Shown here: piece by piece, positions 1 through 9,239 of the stretch
How positions within the stretch are numbered: position 1 is the first letter of the stretch
Layout of the letters: each line of letters begins with the position of its first letter
Origin: Macrostomum hystrix
Lineage: Eukaryota; Platyhelminthes; Macrostomidae
Reading direction: 5' to 3'
Length of the DNA: 64,000 nucleotides
Assembly: GCA_950097015.1 (NCBI GenBank)
Contig: CATNEN010000029.1
Coordinates: 186,001-250,000 of the forward strand
Notes under the pieces: model-generated
Told to the model about the DNA's origin: nothing
What the model saw: only the letters and a program-made list of their open reading frames with translations
The model's database searches: none
Made by a program: the position numbers and the translations under genes

Positions 1-168
1 AACATAAGCGATTGGGGTGAGAAGAACAAGCAGAAGATTACGGGTGACTCAGCGTACAGGAAATCTCAGGGGGGAGAACTGGGGGAAGGTCAACTCGTCG
101 ACCAGCTGCTCTCGTGGGCGAGTCGGCTACGAGAACTGTTTGAGTTGGCCCTATTCAATGAACTATAG
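1..168 (+). CDS. Possible C-terminal exon fragment at the left edge
   Basis: Frame 1 is open from the first base to a TAG at 166-168 (55 codons). The end reads like a real amphipathic helix (QLVDQLLSWASRLRELFELA), with a codon choice similar to the other exons here. There is no methionine and no visible acceptor, so if real it is the tail of a gene or of a transposon ORF that begins left of the window. I do not recognise the family. A longer ORF in an overlapping frame (17-331) has a composition typical of non-coding DNA. Confidence 0.25.
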   Translation, partial: NISDWGEKNKQKITGDSAYRKSQGGELGEGQLVDQLLSWASRLRELFELALFNEL

Positions 169-631
169 TAGTTTAAGCGAGGGCGAGAAAGGGAGTTCCA
201 GAATGAGTCAGTCAGCTCAAGGAAAAGAACAGTTAGACGCCACCCAATCCCCCCACACAACTACCTCACCGCCACCGCCACTCCCCACCCGGAGAGCTGA
301 AGTGCAATCTCTACAAGTGAGTCAGAAATGACGCACCTCCTAGACTAACATTCGGCTTCTGTAGAAACATGACGCATTGGTGTGGCATCTAGCGTCTAGC
401 GAACATTCCTTCTAGGAGCCCCCCAAATCTGTTGCGTTGTAGCAGCAAAACTGGCTTGGAACATGACTCATTGCCAATTAAATTTCTTTCTTGGCAAATA
501 AATGTAAGAACAGGGCTAATTTACTATCTAGCCACAGCAATTGCGGGGTATTTTCAAAGGCTGTGTACAGCTGTTGAGTCCATGGACTTCGCTAACCCAA
601 GTTTTTACCCCACAAAATCGATGTTTACGGT

Positions 632-905
632 GGTGAGTGGCAGAGCGGCGATTCCGCGGCGAGACCACATTCATTTGGTGCGCAGTCGCGGAGAGAAGGC
701 TTGGGAGCTTGTCGTGCAATTTACGCTCTTTTGAGGGCCAACCTCCAAGGCCCAGTGAGAGTGTACACTGCCTGACGATGAGACAGTAAGAGCATATGTA
801 CACACTTGTGTGAGTGTGTGCCTGCGTACGGTATCTGTGTGCGCGTGTGCTCAGGAGTCAGCGAAATGGGCAGAATTGCCTCCTCGCTGGCTGCGGGTCT
901 AGTGT
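632..905 (+). mobile_element. SINE-A copy (tRNA-derived), head damaged
   Basis: It shares with the copies at 41.6, 42.6, 50.3 and 56.2 kb a common body: CCGCGGCGAGACCACATTCA, GGAGAGAAGGCTTGG, CTTGTCGTGCAATTTACG, GGGCCAACCTCCAAGGC, GTACACTGCCTGACGATGAG, GCCTGCGTACGGTATCTGTG and CTCAGGAGTCAGCGAAATGG. The first bases (GTGGCAGAGCGGCG) keep a box A-like start, but the box B part is deleted. Confidence 0.75.
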
Positions 906-1431
906 CACCAAATTATGTCATTGCCAGCAGCCCTCCTGAAATTAGTATTATCCTTTTTCTTACCCCACAAAATCGAAACTGAAGGGAATTGCTTTTCTGG
1001 ACTGAGATTCGAACTCCGGACCTCCCATTTAACAGGGCTACAAGCTGCATTGGCTAGCTCGCGAATCAGTTATATTCTGCGTCCGTCCAAAAGAAATTTG
1101 ACAAGTTCTGTGTCAAGAAAACTCAAGAATCACAGAAGCAACAGAAGTTTTCATAGCTAGACCCATATGCGGCATTGGATACCTGTACTAGTTTTTTTCA
1201 AAACACTCACGCACAGCATCAGCTTTCAGTTTTGCCTTCCCAGTGAAGCAGAAGAAACACCTTAACGCAACATGAAATCCAATTAGTAAACACTAAAATA
1301 ACAAGAAAACTACACTAAGCGATCTGTCCCGAGACTGCATCCATCCGGCTGATCCCTCTCGTCTGCCTAACACATTTTTCAGTATTCTAGAAGAAATCAA
1401 TCTAAATTTAGAAGCGGAGGAATAGGCTGGC

Positions 1432-1475
1432 AGGGGGCAGGGGGGGCAGGGGGGCAGGGGGGGACTGGGTGCGGT
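1432..1475 (+). other. Guanine-run cluster, potential G-quadruplex
   Basis: At least four runs of five to seven G separated by CA or AC dinucleotides. This satisfies the usual G3+ N1-7 quadruplex pattern. It lies about 240 bp left of the 20-bp minisatellite. Folding has not been tested. Confidence 0.6.
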
Positions 1476-1715
1476 CAGTCCTTCGGTCCGGTCCGGAATT
1501 TCGCTTTATTGCGCCGGTAGGACGCAGATTTCATTCGCTTGGTAGGAATGCGAGACAGGAAAGGAGGCTGCAATTAGGGACGGGCTCTAAGGTGACTTGG
1601 GCTCGCTGGATGGTATAAGCTAAATCTCAGCTCCCTGTGTGTGTAGTTTAACTGTATTCTTGTCTTAGTATGCAATATTCATAGTATGCACTTTACAGGA
1701 ACATACATACACTGA

Positions 1716-2060
1716 ATGCACCAACATCCTTCAAAACTCATTAACACCCTACAAGACATTCCAACACCCTACCAGACATTCCAACACCCTACCAGACATT
1801 CCAACACCCTACCAGACATTCCAACACCCTATCAGACATTCCAACACCCTACGAGACATTCCAACACCCTACCAGACATTCCAACACCCTACCAGACATT
1901 CCAACACCCTACCAGACATTCCAACACCCTACCAGACATTCCAACACCCTACGAGACATTCCAACACCCTACCAGACATTCCAACACCCTACCAGACATT
2001 CCAACACCCTACGAGACATTCCAACACCCTACCAGACACTTTAACACCCTACTAGACTCA
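1716..2060. repeat. Minisatellite, 20-bp unit, about 16 copies
   Basis: Head-to-tail units of consensus TTCCAACACCCTACCAGACA with few substitutions (ACGAGACA, ATCAGACA); the edges are more diverged. The 122-codon plus-strand frame through it (HPTRHSNTLPDIPTPYQTFQ) exists only because the unit has few stops, and I treat it as non-coding. The right edge abuts the donor site of the CEP170-like gene, so the array probably lies in its intron. Confidence 0.9.
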
Positions 2061-2061
2061 C

Positions 2062-2776
2062 CAGACACTCGGCCATCACGGTGACGCAGCCGCGGCAGTT
2101 TCTGGCCCAGGCCGGCAGATCCCTAACAACTGAGGCGTCTGATTCGTAGCCTCCGCCGCAGCCACCGCTGCCCGAATCTTCCGACCTCTTTCGGCTGGCT
2201 AGGGAGGCAACACGATGGCGCCCGCCGCCCGCCGTCGAAGCAAGAGCGGCCGAGTCGGGCAGAAACCGGACAAGCCGCAGCACATTGGAGTCGTAGCCGA
2301 ATCGCAGCGAGTCGCCGCTTTCGAGTTGCACCGGCGTCTCCTCGGGAATGCGAATCTCGTTCACGAATGTCTGGACAAGGAGGTGGCGAGGGGATAAGAT
2401 AAAGGCTCTAATTCCTAATACCAATCTGCATAAGCTTAGCTCACCCCGTTGACACTGGCCAAGTCTTGAATGATGAATCGCTGCAATTCAAAGTCGAACG
2501 ACATCAGGGCATGTTGAGGATCGACGCTGTGCGACTGGAAAAAAACAATAGAATATTACTCTGTAATGAATACTGATTGTCTGGCAGGAGCTTCGACCTC
2601 ACCTTCAGCAGGATGTCACATGAGAGCTCCCGGCCAATCAGAGTTGCCGCCGCCTTGTCTAGCCAGGTGCGGCGCGACATCCGATCAACGGCGCACCAGA
2701 TCGACTGGGAGGCAGCGCGGACGTCTTCGTTGGCCAGCTTGCTCTGGGAGGCAACGAATACGCTGTCGTCCTCCAT
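2062..2776 (-). CDS. CEP170-like FHA-domain protein, N-terminal part
   Basis: Three exons on the minus strand join with phase 0: 2776-2603 (donor AAG|GTGAGG), 2534-2445 (acceptor TTTTTTCCAG, donor GGG|GTGAGC) and 2370-2062 (acceptor CCTTGTCCAG, donor CTG|GTGAGTC). The 191-residue product carries one forkhead-associated (phosphothreonine-binding) domain at about residues 40-125. Conserved positions are visible: LIGRE (47-51), SHSVDPQHA (59-67), DLASVNG (82-88) and TFVNEIRIPE (89-98) followed by LRFGYDSNV. The order and wording closely follow the N-terminal FHA domain of the centrosomal/microtubule proteins CEP170 and CEP170B. The region after residue 125 is low-complexity Ser/Gly. Family members are far longer (well over 1000 residues), so this is either the 5' part of a gene continuing left beyond the window or a truncated copy. 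Without splicing at 2062 the frame ends at TAA 2041-2043 in the minisatellite. Confidence 0.75.
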
Positions 2777-4181
2777 GGCGTTTCACACCCGAATGCTTTG
2801 ATTGTTAATTGTTTGTTAGAGATGTTTAAGTGCAAGATATTATAAAAATATATATAAAGGTAGTTACTGCTATAGAAATGTAGAAAAATCTTAAGTGACA
2901 ATATATAAAAATAGCAATCCAGGGAGTGAATCATGGGCACTTTCAGAAAAAAAGTAAAAAGTTGTGTTATCAGTTTTTGCTTTTAAGAAGAAATTGTTTC
3001 ATGGATTTTTTTATTAAACCAACAAGGGTTTGCCCACTCTTTAAGACAGACTGGAAACTGGCAGTAAAAATGATTTTAAATCCAAATAATCTTACAAAAA
3101 AAATAATAAAAGCCCTTTTCAAAACAAAAGTTTTCATAGACATTTTTGGAATTCAAAATGAATGAAGAACTAGGACTATAAAGTGGTCTTTATGTCCATC
3201 AAATTACAAATCCACTATTTTATCATTAACATTTTAGCTAGCTTCTAAACAGATAAAGGAATATTTCCATTTGAACAACAGCTTGTAACATATTATGTAG
3301 CAAAAAATATTTATCCGATACGAAGTAAAAAATAGTCAGAGCAAACTCACATTACTATAAAAACAAATGTTCAAGTGGTGAAATTGGGACTTATGGTATG
3401 AAAAGTTTAAAATAACTATGAAAGACAGTTGGGGCTCCTATAGGAATATGATTTAAATCGGAGCTCCTTGATCTGTAACCCTAACTGAGCACGTGCACGC
3501 TATACGTGATCCAGTGCAATTCCTTGAATAAGTTGAATTTATATTTTCGACGATGCACGCGACACGTGATTTAAAACAAAGTAGTTAATGTGAGTTAGGA
3601 AAAATTCAGTAGGGTAAGTTTCTATTATTTAATAAACGAAAATTTTAATCAAAAAAGAAATAAATATTATTTTAAGTGCTATATTGCTAATCACCTTGAT
3701 AACTGAACGAAGCTGGAAAATTGCAATAGTATGTCACGATATTGCTTTTTTGATATTTTTTTGATATTTTTTAATATTGATATTGCAGGTAAGTTTCCGA
3801 CATATCTTCTTCTACGAGGGCATGTAAAATTTTTGCGTTCTATAAATGTCACTTGAGAAAGTAATTTAAGTGAATTTTTATATAACAGAGTGCTCAGTCA
3901 CGTCTGACTGGGCAATTATGTTAGGTTTAAATGTTAAGAATTCAAATACAGGACTGTATAATTTTTATAAAACTAATTTCTATTAAATTCCAGAAAAACT
4001 TGCTGATTTAGAAAATAGTGAAATTCCAACAATCTCCGATTTTAAGCCTCTAGTGAGTCTTGAAAAGAGTTATATAATATATAATTTTGTCTACGTACAG
4101 TTTCAACTTCATAACAAATGGTGTGAGCATATATTAATAAAGGTTGCTAAACGAATAAATATTAAAAATACATTATTTTAA
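2777..4181. other. AT-rich intergenic DNA, nothing recognised
   Basis: No coding-like frame and no clear repeat array. A short pair of related stretches with CACGTG-like cores occurs around 3490-3575 (GCACGCTATACGTGAT and GCACGCGACACGTGAT). The region includes the unmarked 5' flank of the FHA gene. Confidence 0.5.
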
Positions 4182-4607
4182 TTAAAAATATCTCCCTCGC
4201 GTGATGCACTTCACTTCTAAGCGGCAAAAGCGAAGTTTGCGTGACATTCCCGCATCCTCCAGTGAACCTCTCAATAAAGTCTGGACAGACTGACATGCAT
4301 AATTACACCCATGTAGAGCAAGGCCTATCCATGTTCTCGAATCAATTGAGCAAAAGTGCCGCTGGCATAATCGTGTCTGCTTTGCAGTTGGGTGTTCGCC
4401 TGTGAAGGAAGAATTTTTATGGCCCATTATCTCTCTCCGATCCATAGTTTGAGTAGTTACGCTTGTTATCGGTAAGTGCGCGTGAAGTCGCATCTTTCGA
4501 AGTCGTGCTTGAGCATTCATTGACTGGCCATTTGGACTAAAAATCAGATTTTCTCCCTCGCCTCCTTCGCCTCCTTCGAATGGCCGGGGTTGGATTTTAA
4601 AGTACAT
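4182..4607 (-). other. Uncharacterised 141-codon open frame, coding status doubtful
   Basis: An ATG-initiated frame of 141 codons (begins MYFKIQPRPFEGGEGGEGEN) with several Cys and Arg residues toward the C-terminus. It lacks the GC-rich codon bias of the recognised genes, has no recognisable domain, and its flanks are AT-rich. It may be a chance frame or a relic of a repeat. The stretch from 4608 to 4960 shows nothing beyond shadow frames. Confidence 0.15.
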
Positions 4608-4960
4608 TTCTAAACATTTTATAGTACAATAATGCGTATAACGTTTATTTTACTCTACACGAGGAAAATGAGAATACGTTGAAAGTTAATAAGAGTATTA
4701 GTGTATCTTGAAATTCCGGATCTATTGATCTTGAAGCGAATGATTAATTATGAACAAAATTCTCATTTGCATGAATTGCAACAAGAAATCTATTTTAATA
4801 AACAGTCAGGTTTCAGTGATTGTTTCAACTATGACACAGGTAATACTTCTGGCGCAGGGGGCGGGTCTGCAGGGCGTGAACAAACTAATAACCAATCGCC
4901 AGCAAGGATAAAAGTTCATGATTTGTTCCAGGTCTATGCGCGCCTTCATTCATTGGAGAA

Positions 4961-5961
4961 TTACGACGGTGCAAGCAATAGAGACAGCGAACGCTTAGTC
5001 ATGAGCTTCGGCGAGGGCGACGGCGATAGTGACGGCGACGGCGATAGTGACGGCGACGGCGATAGTGACGGCGACGGCGATAGTGACGGCGACGGCGACG
5101 CAGAAGTCACGGAGGGCGATTGAGACGTCGACGGTGATGCCATTGTCAATGAAGGCGAGGGCGAGGGCGTCGGCGACAGCAATAGCAGCTCGGCTTCGGC
5201 TCGACGCGCCAGCTCAGCAACATGCCAGTCTTGTTCCGCACCGTTGGGCACTTCGAGTGCCATGAAGCGCGCCACGCCACGCACGTAGTCGACGTTGGTA
5301 CCGGCCCTACCTGTTGCCATGGCAATCTGATGCGCCTGCCAATCTAGGCTAGCCTTGCCTAGATAACGCGGATTGTCCGGCTCGGCTATGTAGGTGTAAG
5401 CCGATACATCAACTGACGATGCTGGCGATGTCAGTGCAGGTCGGAACGCCACCCGGCGCAGGCGATAGCCGCCCAGGTGAGCCTCTCGCTGGCTCAGGTG
5501 CGCCAAAGCCGCACTGGCGCCGACGGAGCCGCGGACCTCGTAGAGCACTCCCCAGGTGCAGGCGGTCGGTTCCGGCAGCAGAGTTGCCACGCGGCCCGGC
5601 TGCGTGGAGACAGGTAAAAGAGAGTGAGAAAGAAATTAGAACTTAAAGCTTGGAATTTCTGATCGTGAGGTCAGAAGTTCGAATCTTATTCCAGGGTTAG
5701 CTTCAGTCCATGGACTGAACAGCTGTACACAGCTGTAGATCTGTCCCAGCAGTTAATCATTTGCTCAGCAATCTTACTCACCGCCTCCTCGCTGCCCCTG
5801 TGCCAGACGCTGCCCTGGTAGAAGCGCCTCTTGAAGCCGCGGACGCAGCCGACAATCCGGCGGCTGTAGGGGAAGCCCGGCCGCCAGATCAGCGAGCCGT
5901 AGCCGAAGATGCGCAGCGGTGGTCCGCCGGGTTCGAATCTCGGCTCCAATCCAGACGACAT
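4961..5961 (-). CDS. ChaC-family glutathione-specific gamma-glutamylcyclotransferase
   Basis: Two minus-strand exons, 5961-5782 (60 codons, donor GCG|GTGAGT) and 5599-4961 (acceptor CTCCACGCAG), join in phase 0 to give 272 residues. ChaC enzymes act in the cytosol and release 5-oxoproline and Cys-Gly from glutathione. Diagnostic stretches: [14 protein letters not shown] (19-32, substrate-binding YGSL), [11 protein letters not shown] (47-57), [10 protein letters not shown] (61-70), WGVLYEV (76-82) and [10 protein letters not shown] (96-105), where Glu99 matches the catalytic Glu of the REAVLGGY motif in animal ChaC1; then NPRYLG. The catalytic domain ends near residue 205. A Ser/Pro tail of about 65 residues follows (SPSPSL repeated), encoded by the 18-bp array at 5015-5102, which typical family members lack. 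The single 182-bp intron is mostly a SINE-B fragment. The N-terminal 15 residues overlap a tRNA-like GGGTTCGAATC on the opposite strand. Confidence 0.9.
5015..5102. repeat. 18-bp coding minisatellite, about 4-5 copies
   Basis: Units of GGCGACGGCGATAGTGAC lie in frame inside the last ChaC exon. On the minus strand each unit encodes six residues (SPSPSL), so copy-number change would lengthen or shorten the tail without a frameshift. Confidence 0.9.
5650..5745 (+). mobile_element. SINE-B fragment inside the ChaC intron
   Basis: Contains a tRNA box-B-like GAAGTTCGAATCTT followed by the SINE-B tail CAGTCCATGGACTG at 5704-5717 and AACAGCTGTACACAGC. The middle of the element is missing compared with the copies at 25.5 and 39.5 kb. 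It occupies most of the 182-bp intron. Confidence 0.65.
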
Positions 5962-6449
5962 GCTTGGCGGAAATTGAAGAGCATAAAAAATAAAGAGGCA
6001 GGAATCTTAAAAACACGGCCCTTTAAATAGCCGCCCTGAATTGCTGAATGAAGCATCTGGCAGATTGGCCGGCCATGCCTAGTCCGGGAAGTTGCCTTAG
6101 GAGGGCGAGTGAAGGACGCGGAGTGGGGGTGGGCGACAGCTAACCAGCTCAATCCGCCGGCCCCGCCCACGCGTCCCCGAGTGATTGCGGGGATAGTAAA
6201 TTTAGGGGGAAAAATATTGCCGCGAGGAGACAGGCTGGGGAGCTTTTGGGATCATCAGGGGCGCGATTGATTTGGGGAGAGACAACAAAAAATTCTTATG
6301 GCGGACATCGAGTGTGACGCATTGGCTCTGAAGAAAAAAATAGGAGAAAAATGTGAAACAGAGGACAATAGAAGGTGATGAAATTGATTGAGAATAAAAT
6401 TTAGAAACGTTGAAATAGCGAAAGAAGGAATACTACGAGCTATTTACAT
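5962..6449. other. Upstream flank of the ChaC gene, no other gene
   Basis: Purine-biased DNA with no convincing coding frame. It presumably holds the ChaC promoter, but no core element can be assigned. Confidence 0.4.
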
Positions 6450-7125
6450 AAGAGAGTGAGATGAAGGGGAGAGTGAGATGAAGGGGAGAGTGAGATGAAG
6501 GGGAGAGTGAGATGAAGGGAGACAGTAACGTGAGGGGGAGTGAGATGATGGGAGAGAGTAACGTGTGGGGAAGGGTGAGATGAAGGGTGAAGCTGAGATG
6601 AAAGGGAGAGTGAGATGAAGGGGAGAGTGAGATGAAGGGGAGAGTGAGATGAAGGGGAGAGTGAGATGAAAGGGAGAGTGAGATGAAGGGGAGAGTGAGA
6701 TGAAGGGGAGAGTGAGATAAAGGGGAGAGTGAGATGAAGGGGAGAGTGAGATGAAGGGGAGAGTGAGATGAAGGGGAGAGTGAGATGAAGGGATATTGAT
6801 ATAAAGGGAGAGAGTGACGTGAGGGGGGAGAGTGATATGAAGGGATATTGAGATGAAGGGGAGAGTGTGATGAAGGGGGAGAGTGAGATGAAGGGGGAGA
6901 GTGAGATGAAGGGGGAGAGTGAGATGAAGGGGGAGAGTGAGATGAAGGGGGAGAGTGAGATGAAGGGGGAGAGTGAGATGAAGGGGAGAGTGAGATGAAG
7001 GTAGACAGTAACGTGAGGGGGAGTGAGATGAAGAGGGAGTGAGATGATGGGAGAGAGTAACGTGTGGGGAAGGGTGAGATGAAGGGTGAAGCTGAGATGA
7101 AAGGAGTGAGATGGAGTAGACAGAT
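6450..7125 (+). repeat. GA-rich minisatellite, unit about 18 bp
   Basis: Repeats of GAGAGTGAGATGAAGGGG with variants (AAGGGGGAGAG, GACAGTAACGTGAGGGG, GATATTGA). A longer block including AGTAACGTGTGGGGAAGGGT appears twice, near 6545-6595 and 7045-7100, showing higher-order duplication. The plus strand is almost all purine. Confidence 0.85.
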
Positions 7126-7983
7126 ATGTGAAGGGCGGATATGTAAGGTGAAGTAGGTTAGCCGGCAGAAAGAATAAATGGCGGGAAATAGCTAAGAGAA
7201 GAGAAAAACAGCACGAAGAATTAGACCTGGATAATAGCCTACGAAGCGGGTGGGAGTCTCATTAGTTAATTAAGTGCAATGGGCCGATTAGTTGTGCTTG
7301 GAGATTTCATACACGGAAACAGGAAGCCTTCTCGGTGATGCTGAAAATCTGCACTGTCGGTTGCGTCTGGAAAAATCTATTTTTAGAGAATAGATTTAAT
7401 AATATTATTTTTATTAGTCCACGTGACTGCATGTCCAAAGGCTCCCGAACTAAAACCAGTAAAAGACTTGAGCACTAATGAGCACTAATTTCCCATGTAG
7501 GCAAATCTATATGTCTACATCTAAATCTAAATCTACATCTACTTTTCAATCATATATGAAATACAGTCTACATGCAACAACATATTAACAACATTTCGAC
7601 ACTTAATTTGCTGTCGAAATACTGTTGATTTTTTGTCGAAATGTACAACAGCATTTCGAAAACAAATAAGCAATAAAAATTTGAAAACTAATTCCACACA
7701 TCCACAGAATTTCGACAACAAAACAACACTTCGACAGCAAATCACCAACATTTCGACAACTTGTCAAAAATAAATTGATAAGATTTCTGACCATGTTTTG
7801 AACTTTCTAAATAGCGCAACAAACAGTTAATCCGCAATGCCTACTATGTGACTACTAACTGACAGACAGTAGTGTAGTATGTATCAGTATGGCTAAATAT
7901 GGAGAATGGCCTTCAAACTGCAAGATTTTTTATTTGGGTAAATAATGCAGTAACAGTGGTCATAACATCTAAGGTTACCGATT
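7126..7983. other. AT-rich intergenic DNA with scattered TTTCGACA-like motifs
   Basis: No gene. Between about 7580 and 7770 the short motif ATTTCGACA and its complement occur many times at irregular spacing (CATTTCGACA, TGTCGAAAT). This looks like a degenerate or young repeat rather than coding DNA. Confidence 0.5.
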
Positions 7984-8845
7984 TTATAAAGCTCATTGAT
8001 CATGACCGATTTCATAACTGCTCATTGATCATGACTGATTTTATAACTGCTCATTGATCATGACTGATTTTATAACTGCTCATTGATCATGACCGATTTT
8101 ATAACTGCTCATTGATCATGACCGATTTTATAACTGCTCATTGATCATGACCGATTTTATAACTGCTCATTGATCATGGCCGATTTTATAACTGCTCATT
8201 GATCATGGCCGATTTTATAACTGCTCATTGATCATGGCCGATTTTATAACTGCTCATTGATCATGACCGATTTTATAACTGCTCATTGATCATGACCGAT
8301 TTAAAAATTGCTCATTGATCATGACCGATTTTATAACTGCTCATTGATCATGACTGATTTTATAACTGCTCATTGATCATGGCCGATTTTATAACTGCTC
8401 ATTGATCATGGCCGATTTTATAACTGCTCATTGATCATGGCCGATTTTATAACTGCTCATTGATCATGGCCGATTTTATAACTGCTCATTAATCATGGCC
8501 GATTTTATAACTGCTCATTGATCATGACCGATTTCATTACTGCTCATTGATCATGGCCGATTTCATAACTGCTCATTGATCATGGCCGATTTCATTACTG
8601 CTCATTGATCATGACCGATTTCATAACTGCTCATTGATCATGACCGATTTCATAACTGCTCATTGATCATGACCGATTTCATAACTGCTCATTGATTATG
8701 ACCAATTTTGTCACTGCTCATTGATTATGACCAATTTTATGACTGCTCATTGATTATGACCAATTTTATGACTGCTCATTGATTATGACCAATTTTATAA
8801 CTGCTAATTGATTATGACCAATTTTATGACTTTTCATTTAAGACC
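7984..8845. repeat. Minisatellite, 29-bp unit, about 30 copies
   Basis: Near-identical 29-bp units whose core is CTCATTGATCATGACCGATT followed by TTATAACTG. Every unit contains the TGATCA dyad. Variants (GACC, GGCC, GACT; TTTTATAA or TTTCATAA) are grouped in blocks, as expected from local expansion. The right end decays to GATTATGACCAATTTTATGA. Confidence 0.92.
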
Positions 8846-9239
8846 ATTTGTTATGTACAATCGCCTTCTTATTTACAACTCATCCGCCAGAAAAGGAGGT
8901 GCTCAGCTCATTGGCGTGGTCATACAGGTGGAACAGGGAGTCCGGGTGCGGACTGGCTACTATTGAGAAGCCTTGTAGCTGTGCTCAAATCTCTAGGAAG
9001 CCTTGCAGGCAGAATGGAAGGGCTTAGATAGCAATTTGAAATTGACTGTCTCTCGACTAATATAGAGATTTTTAGTACACCAGAACCCAAGCACAGGCAT
9101 ATGAGTTAGTTTGTCAGTTTCTGTCACAAGTATAATAGCTACAGCAGACCACAGCAAATCGACAGCTAATTAACAGCTAATTACAACAAGGCCTCAGAAA
9201 AGTTGCGGAAAAGATACAGCAAACAGACAGCAAATCCAC
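8846..9239. other. Spacer between two arrays
   Basis: No coding frame. The right part already shows degenerate CAGCAAAT-like words leading into the next array. Confidence 0.5.

Larger units (their letters stand above)
169..1700. other. Intergenic, SINE debris, no gene seen
   Basis: No convincing gene. It contains a minus-strand fragment of the SINE-B tail around 560-600 (GAGTCCATGGACT core), a SINE-A copy (632-905), a minus-strand tRNA-like head around 985-1065 (box-B-like GAGTTCGAATCTC on the minus strand) and a guanine-run cluster near 1432-1475. Confidence 0.6.

Noticed and set aside
4701-5265. Plus-strand Asp/Gly-rich frames opposite the ChaC tail
   Set aside because: They are the complement of the 18-bp coding minisatellite; the minus strand has the enzyme domain and splice sites.
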